A stretch of 17,285 bases of DNA from Candidatus Omnitrophota bacterium (GTDB lineage: Bacteria; Omnitrophota; Koll11; Duberdicusellales; 4484-171), in contig JAUYCY010000104.1 in the NCBI GenBank assembly GCA_030692055.1, positions 1-17,285 of the forward strand, in the 5' to 3' direction. A model generated the notes under the pieces. That model made no database searches. It was not told the DNA's origin and worked only from the letters and a program-made list of their open reading frames with translations. Shown one piece after another: positions 1-7,275 of this stretch. A program made the translations under genes and the position numbers. How positions within the stretch are numbered: the first letter of the stretch is position 1; the number at the start of each line of letters is the position of its first letter.

Positions 1-2808
1 CTCAATACTATAGGTATAGACCCCATCGCTAACTACATTACCATCCGCATCCTTACCATCCCAGACCTCGTTGATGTCTGTGCCAGTGCCAGTGAATGCG
101 CATATAATATTGTTTGAAGAATCCTTAATGTTCAGTGTCCAATTACTAGGGGCAGTAATTGAGGCATACAAGTAAGCCTCATCGCTTATACCATCATTAT
201 TAGGTGAAATATGCTGGGGCCAAATCTCAACATCATACAACCCAAAAGTAGAAAATTTAACTTCTAATCTATATGGCAATGTAGAACTACTATCATTACC
301 CTGATCACGGACTAAAATGTAATAATCACTTGCAGAGGTTAATTGTTGTTGTAAGTAAATATTGCTCCCCATATCACCATAGGCTTCTCCAATATAATTG
401 TAACTAGAATCAAAAAGATAGATAGCAGCATCAATATTTTCGGGCACATCAGTTAAAGAAATGCTTATCACTCCTGACTCTGTGGTAATAATCTTAAAAT
501 AATCCTGGTCACCGGTGGGATTTATGGTTCCATTAATAGGGGAATCTAATTGGATTATGTTAGCAAAAGAAAAATCATTATTGGGCTCAACTTCACTAGT
601 ATAACCTTGCGGAATTGCGACCGCTTCATTGGAATGCTCACTTTCGTTACCCACGGTATCAACTGCTGTAACTACATAGTAGTAAGTTGTATCGTTGATG
701 AGGCCGGTGTCTTGATAAGTTGTAGTGGTAATCAATGAAGCGTTAATCTTAGCGTAGCCTAACCCTGAGGTGGTTGAACGATAGATATTATATCCTGCCA
801 AATCTGGTTCTGTATTGGTTGTCCAGGATAAATCTACCTTAGTATCACCAGCAACAGCTGATAACCCCTGGGGCGGGTTAGGCGCTGTGGTATCCAAAAT
901 TATTGTTATAGCCACTGCCTCGCTTTCATTACTTACAATATCTTTTGAAGTTATTGAAAAATTATTAGCCCCCTCTGCTAGATTAACTTCATAAGACCAT
1001 ATGTTTTGATTATTTATTGGTATGATTTCCGCTCCATTAATCCAAATAGATGTATTTGCTTCTTTTGTTCCGGAAAGAGTCTGGAGATTAACATTTGTAG
1101 GAGATGTTGAGGGCTCTACTGTAGGTTTTGCCGGAGCAATTGTATCTAGAATTATATTATCGGATAATGCTCCTGACCAATTTCCTGCTCTGTCACTGAA
1201 TTTTACATAGACTCGCTTTTCTCCGTCTCCTGAGGGCAAGATCCAGCTTTTAGTAGTACCATAAGGCTCGGGCTCAAACCAAGTGGCCTCGTCATTGGAG
1301 AATTGCATCTGATTTAGGCCTGAGCCAGAATCACTTGCAGATAGATTTAGGGTGACTGAAGTTGAATTAGTATATTGGGTGTCGTTATTAATGTTAACTG
1401 TGCCTGTGGGGGGAGTGGCATCCAAGGTAATGGTATCAGAAAAAGCTTCTGACCAGTTTCCTGCTACATCTTTGTATTTAACATAAACTGTTTTTAAGCC
1501 TTCAATAGAATCTATAGTCCAGGTTTTGGTGGTAGAGTAGCTTTCAGGCGCTGACCAAGTTGAATTGTCATTAGAGAATTGCATCTCGGAAAGGCCACTT
1601 CCGCCTGCGTTGTCTTGAGCAGATAAAGCCAAGTCAACAGAAGGAGTATTTGTATAATCTGCGTTATTGTTTATAGTTACAGTGCCTGTGGGCGGAATAG
1701 TGTCTGTTTGAGATTGAATACTCCAGGTGCCCACTTGAGTCCAGTTACTATAGAGATTAGCATCATCTTTTACGTAGAGATAAGTATTCTTTGTGCCAAT
1801 AAATGCAGATTTAAAGGTTACTGTCCAATTCACAGTTAAATTAACGTTATCTCCTAAAACAGTAGTTTTCGAGCAGTCTAGTTTAGAATAAGAGTTTTCA
1901 ATAACATAACTTGAGCCAGGTGCATAGCCGCCTAACCAGATAGTATTAGAGTCGTTTCTCAGGTAGAGTTTATTATAATTCTGGTCATAATAAACATAAG
2001 CGCAGTTTGTGCCGCTGGTGGAAGTATTCACAAGAAAGTACGCCCTTTTAATATTCTGCCAGCCATTAGAATCAGAATAAGTAGTAGAAAAATTAACCGC
2101 CTCGTCAGGAACTGATGTGCCAGAGGCAGGATTTATTGTGCCTACTTGCGGAGCTTGCTTAAGTAAGCTAATACTGTCAGAATACGTGCTTGACCAGTTA
2201 CCTGCCTTATCCCTGTATTTAACGTAGACTCTCTTGATGCCGCTACCAGAGGTTAAAACCCAGGCTTTGGTAGTATTGTAAGGTTCAGGATCTGACCAAG
2301 TAGAGTTATTGTTGGAGAATTTCATCTGGCTTACACCTGAGCCGGTGTCAGTGGCAAAGAGATTTAGGGTGACATTGATGCTGTTAGTATAAGCAGCATT
2401 ATTATTAATTTTAATGCTTCCTGTGGGTAAAGTAGTATCTAAAGTTATTCTATCAGAATATGCCCTTGACCAGTTTCCGGCATTATCCTGGTATTTGACA
2501 TAAACCTTTTTGGTGCCTGAGCCAGTGCTTAAAATCCAACTCTTGGTAGTTGCATAAGGCTCAGGGCTTGACCAAGTAGAGTTATTGTTGGAGAATTTCA
2601 TTTGAGCTACACCTGAGCCGGTGTCAGTGGCAGAGAGATTTAAGGTGACATTGATGCTGTTAGTGAAAGTTGCTCCATTGTTTATCTTGATGGAGCCGGT
2701 GGGTGGGGTGGCGTCAGCAGCAGAAGCAAGGCTTGTAAACAGACAAAAAAATAAGACTAAGCCTCCTAATTTTATAATATTCGGCTTAATCTTTTTGCTT
2801 TGTGGCAT
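1..2808 (-). CDS. Large secreted mosaic surface protein (Ig-like repeats, FN3, PPC, FlgD-like C-terminus), 3' end beyond window
   Basis: The frame is open without a stop from an ATG at 2808 to the left edge, 936 codons, so the C-terminus is cut off by the window. GAAGG lies 2 nt before the ATG, with a good promoter further upstream. Residues 1-31 form a signal peptide: a Lys-rich start, a hydrophobic core, then ASAA. Modules in order: Ig-like repeats at 34-125 and 126-217; an unfamiliar domain of about 150 residues at 217-366; two more Ig-like repeats at 371-464 and 465-556; another Ig-like domain at 557-637; fibronectin type III at 641-732; a bacterial pre-peptidase C-terminal (PPC) domain at 739-855, recognised by EPNND and GDQDYFKI; and from 857 a C-terminal domain starting ISPNNDGISD and containing DGKDADGNVVSDGVYTY, as in FlgD-Ig-like domains. 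No catalytic domain is visible. The likely role is an exported adhesin or cell-surface scaffold. Module calls are from motif recognition; the function is inferred. Confidence 0.85.
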   Translation of the reverse strand, partial: MPQSKKIKPNIIKLGGLVLFFCLFTSLASAADATPPTGSIKINNGATFTNSINVTLNLSATDTGSGVAQMKFSNNNSTWSSPEPYATTKSWILSTGSGTKKVYVKYQDNAGNWSRAYSDRITLDTTLPTGSIKINNNAAYTNSINVTLNLFATDTGSGVSQMKFSNNNSTWSDPEPYNTTKAWVLTSGSGIKRVYVKYRDKAGNWSSTYSDSISLLKQAPQVGTINPASGTSVPDEAVNFSTTYSDSNGWQNIKRAYFLVNTSTSGTNCAYVYYDQNYNKLYLRNDSNTIWLGGYAPGSSYVIENSYSKLDCSKTTVLGDNVNLTVNWTVTFKSAFIGTKNTYLYVKDDANLYSNWTQVGTWSIQSQTDTIPPTGTVTINNNADYTNTPSVDLALSAQDNAGGSGLSEMQFSNDNSTWSAPESYSTTKTWTIDSIEGLKTVYVKYKDVAGNWSEAFSDTITLDATPPTGTVNINNDTQYTNSTSVTLNLSASDSGSGLNQMQFSNDEATWFEPEPYGTTKSWILPSGDGEKRVYVKFSDRAGNWSGALSDNIILDTIAPAKPTVEPSTSPTNVNLQTLSGTKEANTSIWINGAEIIPINNQNIWSYEVNLAEGANNFSITSKDIVSNESEAVAITIILDTTAPNPPQGLSAVAGDTKVDLSWTTNTEPDLAGYNIYRSTTSGLGYAKINASLITTTTYQDTGLINDTTYYYVVTAVDTVGNESEHSNEAVAIPQGYTSEVEPNNDFSFANIIQLDSPINGTINPTGDQDYFKIITTESGVISISLTDVPENIDAAIYLFDSSYNYIGEAYGDMGSNIYLQQQLTSASDYYILVRDQGNDSSSTLPYRLEVKFSTFGLYDVEIWPQHISPNNDGISDEAYLYASITAPSNWTLNIKDSSNNIICAFTGTGTDINEVWDGKDADGNVVSDGVYTYSIE
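2158..2709 (-). repeat. Two adjacent copies of a 92-codon Ig-like module
   Basis: Residues 34-125 and 126-217 of the surface protein are direct repeats of 92 codons. By hand alignment 70 of 92 residues are identical, and stretches of DNA are almost the same, for example around 2290-2370 and 2590-2660. Each copy carries NSINVTLNL, TDTGSGV, QMKFSNNNSTWS and VYVKY...AGNWS. Two more diverged copies lie at 1417-1698 and 1141-1416, after the 150-residue domain. Confidence 0.85.
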
Positions 2809-2848
2809 TGCCTTCTTTCGTCTTTTATTCCGTGGCCAATGTGCTAAA

Positions 2849-2877
2849 AATATAACACATAACTCTATAAATTGCAA
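2849..2877 (-). promoter_or_regulatory. Sigma-70-type promoter of the surface-protein gene
   Basis: On the minus strand TTGCAA (2877-2872) is followed after exactly 17 nt by TATATT (2854-2849). These match the consensus boxes in 4 of 6 and 5 of 6 positions. A start near 2842 would give a leader of about 33 nt before the ATG at 2808. The fit to the gene start and ribosome binding site makes it credible, although the region is AT-rich and chance matches are possible. Confidence 0.55.
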
Positions 2878-3198
2878 GTAGATTTTTCTCGGATTAAATC
2901 TGATTGATTTTTAGTTAGTTAGGTAATCCCTGGATCGATTTTTTATACGAATTCTTGAGTCAATCTGGCCTTCTTTCCAACAATCTATTTAGAAGGGGAT
3001 ACTCTTTTGTTTAAAAAACACCCAAAAAACAAGAAAATTACGATTTGGCAAATATAAGCTCTTTTTGATCGTTCTCCCTGTTTTCTAATTAGGCTAAATT
3101 TCAATTTTAGGGGCATTTTTCCAGATTGGACATTAATGAATAGGATTAAAGGGGATTCAGGGCTAGATTGGACATTTTTTTGGGCTTAAAAGGTAGAT
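2878..3198. other. Non-coding spacer downstream of kamA
   Basis: About 320 nt separate the kamA stop from the promoter of the surface-protein gene. I see no credible open reading frame, tRNA or GC-rich terminator hairpin. The only clear structure is a two-copy direct repeat near the kamA end, annotated separately. The rest is AT-rich, with A and T runs. Confidence 0.6.
3109..3176. repeat. Two-copy direct repeat just downstream of kamA
   Basis: AGATTGGACATT occurs at 3123-3134 and again at 3165-3176, an offset of 42 nt. Each copy is preceded, 9-10 nt upstream, by AGGGG (3109-3113 and 3150-3154), so the repeated unit is about 26 nt with a variable centre. Repeated GGACA-containing units are reminiscent of the multi-repeat ends of some IS21-type insertion sequences, but no transposase or inverted partner is present. 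A regulator site is an alternative. Confidence 0.5.
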
Positions 3199-4383
3199 TT
3201 ACTCTAGGTAGGCGTAGATTTTCCCTTTGTAGTTACGCAGGACGTATTTCCCTTTGGCCTGGGAAAGGATATAATTTGGGCCAACGGGGATTTTGCCTCC
3301 GCCACCTGGCCCATCTATCACATAGATAGGTACGGCATAACCTGAGGTATGGCCGCGCAGTTTTTCCATAATATTTATACCTACGGCCACGGGAGTCCTA
3401 AAGTGCTGCGTCCCTCTTACAGGGTCACACTGATAAATATAATAGGGCCTTACTCTTATCTGCAAAAGTTCGTGCATTAGTTTCTTCATAATATACGGCC
3501 GGTCGTTTATGCCTTTTAAAAGCACAGTCTGGCTGCCTAAGGGCATTCCCGCCTCCGCTAACATATCGCAGGCAATCTTGCAGCGCTTGGTAATCTCTTT
3601 GGGATGGTTAAAATGGATGCTGATCCAAATCGGCGAATATTTTTTGAGCATCGTAACTAAATTTTGCGTGATGCGTTGAGGTAAGGTTACCGGCAGGCGT
3701 GTGCCGATTCTTAAAAATTCCACATGCGATATGGAACGTATCTTCTGGATTAAACTCTCTATCTCTTCATCCTCTAAAATAAAAGGATCTCCTCCTGAAA
3801 TAAGCACATCTCTTATTTTGCGGTTTGACTTTATATATTCAACTGCCGCATCAAATTTCTCAGGAGAATTACTTTCCTTATGGTCGCCTACTAATCTTCT
3901 TCTGGTGCAATGCCGGCAATACATCGCGCAGTGTTCGGTAGCCAACAATAAAACTCTGTCCGGATAACGATGCACTAAATGCGCTGCAGGCGAATCTCGG
4001 TCCTCTGCGCAAGGGTCAACCATCTCGTGCGGAGAAATAATCGATTCAGAAATCACCGGAACTGCCTGGCGCCTTAAAGGGCAATTCGGGTCTTCCGGGT
4101 CAATTAAAGTTGCCCAGTAAGGCGTGATTGCCAAAGATAATCTTCCGCTTGCCTTCTTTATTCCTTCTTCTTCTTCTAGGGTTAATTTAATAATCTGGGC
4201 GAGTTCTTCTTTGGTAGAGATTCTATTTTTAATTTGCCAGTGCCAATCTTCCCAATCCAAAGGATTGACATCTTTAAAGAGGCTGATCTGCTGATAATCA
4301 AGAGAGCGCCGGCTAGGACGAACCGCAGCAATGGTTTCGGTTTGTATTTTTGGGCTTTCAACGGCTACAGTATTATTATTCAA
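3199..4383 (-). CDS. kamA: Lysine 2,3-aminomutase (KamA family radical SAM/PLP enzyme)
   Basis: Predicted to convert L-lysine to beta-lysine using S-adenosylmethionine, a [4Fe-4S] cluster and PLP. The radical SAM motif is C152-x3-C156-x2-C159, in HCAMYCRHCTRRR. Aligned to Clostridium subterminale LAM with a constant offset of 27, R161 matches the substrate-carboxylate Arg134, K364 in PGGGGK matches the PLP lysine 337, and D320 (QCD) and D357 (VIDGPGG) match the two aspartates that hold the lysine epsilon-amine. Glutamate 2,3-aminomutase replaces both aspartates, so lysine is the likely substrate. The length of 394 residues is near normal. The start is a TTG after AAAGGG; its TTGA overlaps the stop of the upstream ATP-grasp gene, so translation is probably coupled. 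No AblB-like acetyltransferase lies next to it, unlike the acetyl-beta-lysine osmolyte operons. Enzyme class is firm; substrate is inferred from residues. Confidence 0.93.
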   Translation of the reverse strand: MNNNTVAVESPKIQTETIAAVRPSRRSLDYQQISLFKDVNPLDWEDWHWQIKNRISTKEELAQIIKLTLEEEEGIKKASGRLSLAITPYWATLIDPEDPNCPLRRQAVPVISESIISPHEMVDPCAEDRDSPAAHLVHRYPDRVLLLATEHCAMYCRHCTRRRLVGDHKESNSPEKFDAAVEYIKSNRKIRDVLISGGDPFILEDEEIESLIQKIRSISHVEFLRIGTRLPVTLPQRITQNLVTMLKKYSPIWISIHFNHPKEITKRCKIACDMLAEAGMPLGSQTVLLKGINDRPYIMKKLMHELLQIRVRPYYIYQCDPVRGTQHFRTPVAVGINIMEKLRGHTSGYAVPIYVIDGPGGGGKIPVGPNYILSQAKGKYVLRNYKGKIYAYLE

Positions 4384-5381
4384 TTTAACCCTTTCCTTTC
4401 TAAGGCGCTCATTAATATGGCCTCAATAAGGTCCGCGTATTTAATACCTGCGGCATAAGCCATCAGCGGAAGATTGGATTCGCGGGGATGAAGACCGGGT
4501 AAAGGATTTATCTCTAAGACATAAGGGACATTATCTTTGCTTAGGCGTATATCAGTGCGCGAAATACCAAAACAGCCTACTGCCCGATGCGTCTTCAGGG
4601 CAGTCTCTTTGATTAATTCTTCGGTATCTTTCTCTAATCTTGCAGGACAGTGAAATGTAGGAACTAATCCGAGCTCTGTATTACCTTGGTATTCCTTCAT
4701 CCTCCAAGAATAAAAATATTCGCCGCTTTTTTGGCAGGTAGAAAAATCTATCTCTAAAATCGGCAAAATAGTTACCTTGCCATTCTCTAATATTCCAACG
4801 GTCAATTCCTTCCCGGCCACAAATTCCTCAACCAGCACCTCTTGCTTGTATACACTAATAATCTCTTTAATCTTTTTTAAAAGAGAATCTTGGTTATCCA
4901 CTACATTAGAGGTATTTATCCCTTTGGCTGAGCCTTCGCGGTTGGGTTTTACAATTAATGGAAATCTTAAAGCCGCATTAAGCTCTTCCTTGCCGGTTAC
5001 AAAAAGCTGAAAGCGCGGGGTAGGAATATTGTCTGCCTGCAATACTTTTTTGGTTATTGTCTTATTCAAAGCCAAAGCTAAGGAAAAGGTATTTGAGCCG
5101 GTATAAGGAATATTTAAATAATCTAATATGGCAGGGACTTCTGATTCGCGGAATTTACTGGATTTACCCTCGGCAATATTAAAAACAGCATCTACAGATT
5201 TTTTTCTAAAATAAGAGAATAAACTGGGGGTTTCGACATCAACCGGCTCAACCGTGTGCCCTTTCGTTTCTAACGCCGATATAATGGCATCTACCGTATC
5301 CTGAGAATCAAACTCCGAAAAATAATCTGGAGGCTTTGTTTCGTCTTTTTTCTTTAAATTATAAGTCAGGGCAATTTTCAT
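4380..5381 (-). CDS. D-Ala-D-Ala-ligase-like ATP-grasp ligase, second copy
   Basis: A 333-residue ATP-grasp carboxylate-amine ligase of the D-alanine-D-alanine ligase family. Visible motifs are NIAEG (68-72), K107 and K145 for nucleotide binding, the glycine-rich loop REGSAKG (148-154), VEEF (184-187), and the magnesium site D277 with E290 and N292 in LEINPLPGL. The residues around the second-substrate pocket (PLPGLHPRESNLP) keep a serine but differ from the usual Ddl pattern, and the region 211-245 (YFYSWRMKEY) is unlike ordinary Ddl omega loops. The ATG overlaps the stop of the first copy by ATGA, with GAGG 8 nt upstream. It is clearly a paralogue of the neighbouring gene. The pairing with KamA suggests a ligase acting on beta-lysine or another non-standard amino acid rather than a housekeeping Ddl. 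Ligase chemistry is well supported; the substrate is unknown. Confidence 0.85.
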   Translation of the reverse strand: MKIALTYNLKKKDETKPPDYFSEFDSQDTVDAIISALETKGHTVEPVDVETPSLFSYFRKKSVDAVFNIAEGKSSKFRESEVPAILDYLNIPYTGSNTFSLALALNKTITKKVLQADNIPTPRFQLFVTGKEELNAALRFPLIVKPNREGSAKGINTSNVVDNQDSLLKKIKEIISVYKQEVLVEEFVAGKELTVGILENGKVTILPILEIDFSTCQKSGEYFYSWRMKEYQGNTELGLVPTFHCPARLEKDTEELIKETALKTHRAVGCFGISRTDIRLSKDNVPYVLEINPLPGLHPRESNLPLMAYAAGIKYADLIEAILMSALERKGLN

Positions 5382-6364
5382 AAATTATACCTCTTAAGGG
5401 CGACATTTAATATCTTACCGATCATCTCTTCGTAAGTGATGCCGATTGCTTTGGCCAATAGCATAAACACATCTTCCGTCGATAAACAAGGCAACGGATT
5501 TATTTCCAATACATAGGGCCTGCCTTCGTTATCCACCCTGAAATCAACCCGGCCAAAATCCCGGCATTCTACTGCCTGGTATGTTTTTAAGGCGAGTTCG
5601 CGAATCTTTTTGTTTAAATCTTGCCCTATCGGCGCCGGACAGACGTATTCTAATTTATCCGAACTGATGCGCGCAAAAGTATAGAACATATCATCGAGAT
5701 TAAGTTTTCCCTCTATTTTTACCTGCACCGGCGGTAAAACTTCAATCGGATCATTACCGACAACGGCCACGGTAAATTCTTCTCCGCGGATAAACTCTTC
5801 CACGAGCGCAGGTTGTTTATAAGTATTAATAATAAATTCAGCCTGTTTAATTAACTCTTCCTTATTTGCTACGCGGGAACGCTCGCTAAGGCCTTTAGAT
5901 GAGCCCTCAAAACGCGGCTTAACCATCAGCGGGAAATTCAAATGGTCGATATCTATCGTTTCATCGACAGACTTTATTTCAAAGTATCTAGGAGTAGAAA
6001 TGCCTTCGGCGATAAAAATCTTTTTGGCCATCACCTTGTCTAAAGCCATTCCTAAAGTAAGGGCATCGGAGCCGACAAAAGGAATACCCACCATCTCTAA
6101 TAGTATAGGGACCTGCGATTCTCTATTTCTGCCGTATATCCCTTCAGAGATATTGAAAACAATGTCTACGCCCAAATTATCTATTTTTTCTAAAAGATGG
6201 GTTACATTTCCGATTCTTTTTAGCTGAAAACCCTGGGATTCGATAGCGCGGGAAATAACCTCTACGGTAGAAGGGTGGTCAAATTCGGCGTTGGCATCAG
6301 GCGGGTCGCCGACTTTAAACTCGTAATCGGTCTTTAAATCGTAAGTTAAACCAACTATTTTCAT
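5378..6364 (-). CDS. D-Ala-D-Ala-ligase-like ATP-grasp ligase, first copy
   Basis: A 328-residue ATP-grasp ligase and first gene of a three-gene operon. Motifs are NISEG (71-75), K110, K149, FEGSSKG (152-158), VEEF (188-191), and a metal site D274, E287, N289 in LEINPLPCLS. The usual Ddl SLVP-type segment after PG is replaced by STEDVFMLL, and the central loop (IEGKLNLDDMFYTFARISS) lacks the Ddl tyrosine/lysine pattern, so its acceptor is probably not D-alanine. It shares layout and many residues with the second copy, which suggests tandem duplication followed by divergence. The ATG at 6364 is the natural family start (MKIVGLTYDLK), but it lies directly after the T-run of a hairpin; the only Shine-Dalgarno-like sequence, AAGGAG, is 16 nt away and partly inside the stem. 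This points to control at the leader. Function beyond amide or ester ligation is not known. Confidence 0.85.
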   Translation of the reverse strand: MKIVGLTYDLKTDYEFKVGDPPDANAEFDHPSTVEVISRAIESQGFQLKRIGNVTHLLEKIDNLGVDIVFNISEGIYGRNRESQVPILLEMVGIPFVGSDALTLGMALDKVMAKKIFIAEGISTPRYFEIKSVDETIDIDHLNFPLMVKPRFEGSSKGLSERSRVANKEELIKQAEFIINTYKQPALVEEFIRGEEFTVAVVGNDPIEVLPPVQVKIEGKLNLDDMFYTFARISSDKLEYVCPAPIGQDLNKKIRELALKTYQAVECRDFGRVDFRVDNEGRPYVLEINPLPCLSTEDVFMLLAKAIGITYEEMIGKILNVALKRYNL

Positions 6365-6487
6365 AAAATATAAAAAAGGGCTCCTTATTTATTTAGAGCC
6401 CTTAAATTCTCATCCTATTTTTCCAATTTAAATTATTTAACCTCCTAAAAATCTAAAAACTTATTCAAAATATTATATTTATACTAT
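6365..6487 (-). promoter_or_regulatory. 5' leader of the ATP-grasp/kamA operon
   Basis: From a predicted transcription start near 6481 to the ATG at 6364 there is a leader of about 115 nt. It holds a perfect AGGAGG (6446-6441) that serves no annotated gene, a four-codon mini-ORF (ATG at 6413, stop at 6404-6402), and a terminator-like hairpin ending 12 nt before the ATG. The mini-ORF stop overlaps the first two bases of the hairpin. This resembles an attenuator, but no known riboswitch class is recognised. Confidence 0.4.
6376..6403 (-). terminator. Terminator-like hairpin abutting the first ATP-grasp gene
   Basis: On the minus strand the arms AAGGGCTC (6403-6396) and GAGCCCTT (6383-6376) form an 8-bp stem with a 12-nt AT-rich loop, followed by a T-rich tail that runs into the ATG at 6364. 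It has the form of an intrinsic terminator. It may end transcription from the UPF0280 gene, or act as an attenuator for the operon whose promoter lies upstream of it. Confidence 0.7.
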
Positions 6488-6516
6488 TTTTTATCACAAT
6501 ATTTTCTTTTTGTCAA
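6488..6516 (-). promoter_or_regulatory. Promoter of the ATP-grasp/kamA operon
   Basis: On the minus strand a perfect TTGACA (6516-6511) is followed after 17 nt by TAAAAA (6493-6488), a 4 of 6 match to the -10 box with an extended TGA just before it. The -35 box overlaps the stop codon of the UPF0280 gene. The transcript would start near 6481, upstream of the terminator-like hairpin. Confidence 0.6.
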
Positions 6517-7262
6517 GCATTTTTAAATTTTACAAACTCAACCTTACCCCAACTCGCCAGATTGTTCCTAAATATAATCGCTGCGCCGCAAATCCCTTTA
6601 ATGGAACGGCTAAAATCTAATGCGGATGACAAATCTTCTTTAGAATTTATGCGGTTGGCGGTAGCAGTGGCCACGGCATCAGCCAAAGATGCACTTTTAG
6701 ATAGAATTACCACGCTATCGGCGCAACCAAAACTTAAAGAATGCCCGATTGTCCCCGAAGAGGCGCATATGCCAAGGGGTGTATCTTTGGGTTTTATTTT
6801 CAAACTCAAGTTCTGCCATAATTTTGATTTTCCGGCATATATTCCGATAATGCGCGTTTTGCGAGTGGCTAAAAATATATCGCCGCCATTTTCAATGAGC
6901 ACATCTTTGTAGCCCTTCTCTAATAAATCTTTGCCTAAAAATTCGGCAATGGCGCCGGCAATAGAAGCCATTGGCCCGACATTAGCTAATTTGGCTGCTT
7001 GCGTCATTTCTTTGACAATCTCCGGCGCATTTAATTCAACTTCAATGGGTTTTAATGAGGTCAAAAATCTTCTTTCCTTAATGATGTAATTCTCAATATC
7101 CCAGCGATATTGTCGTATTCTCTCTTTAAGAAAATCTTTATCTATGGGTTTATTGGTGAGAATCTGTAAATCCGTCTCTTTATCCATAATATGCGCCAGA
7201 TGCAAATCCTTCTGCCTCACCCAATCCCGATAGAACCTGCGCTGATATTTAGTCGTCTTCAT
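6513..7262 (-). CDS. UPF0280 family protein (ApbE-like fold)
   Basis: A 249-residue protein of the UPF0280 family, distantly related to the ApbE flavin transferase superfamily; its biochemical role is not established. Family marks are FYRDWV near the N-terminus, ETDLQI (29-34), VGPMASIAGAIAEF (95-108), ENGGDIF (124-130), GICASSGTIGHSLSFGCADS (164-183) and an ADAVATA segment at 195-201. The length is typical, and no signal peptide is seen, so a cytoplasmic place is likely. It starts 13 nt after the hypE stop, with no clear ribosome binding site, so it probably depends on readthrough of the hypE transcript. Its 3' end carries the -35 box of the next operon. Family assignment is from motif recognition. 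Confidence 0.85.
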   Translation of the reverse strand: MKTTKYQRRFYRDWVRQKDLHLAHIMDKETDLQILTNKPIDKDFLKERIRQYRWDIENYIIKERRFLTSLKPIEVELNAPEIVKEMTQAAKLANVGPMASIAGAIAEFLGKDLLEKGYKDVLIENGGDIFLATRKTRIIGIYAGKSKLWQNLSLKIKPKDTPLGICASSGTIGHSLSFGCADSVVILSKSASLADAVATATANRINSKEDLSSALDFSRSIKGICGAAIIFRNNLASWGKVEFVKFKNA

Positions 7263-7275
7263 ATGATTGTAATTT

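Noticed and set aside
2621..2881. A plus-strand frame with a hydrophobic C-terminal segment
   Set aside because: The hydrophobic part is the reverse complement of the signal peptide and promoter region of the minus-strand surface protein, which explains the sequence fully.
4380..6364. Housekeeping D-alanine-D-alanine ligase for peptidoglycan
   Set aside because: Two tandem copies with altered acceptor-pocket residues, coupled to kamA and away from any mur or cell-division genes, fit a special pathway better, though D-Ala ligation is not excluded.
6402..6446. A small gene after the perfect AGGAGG in the leader
   Set aside because: The only start codons downstream give frames of three codons (TTG, followed by GAA AAA and a stop; ATG, followed by AGA ATT and a stop). 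I kept it only as a possible leader element.
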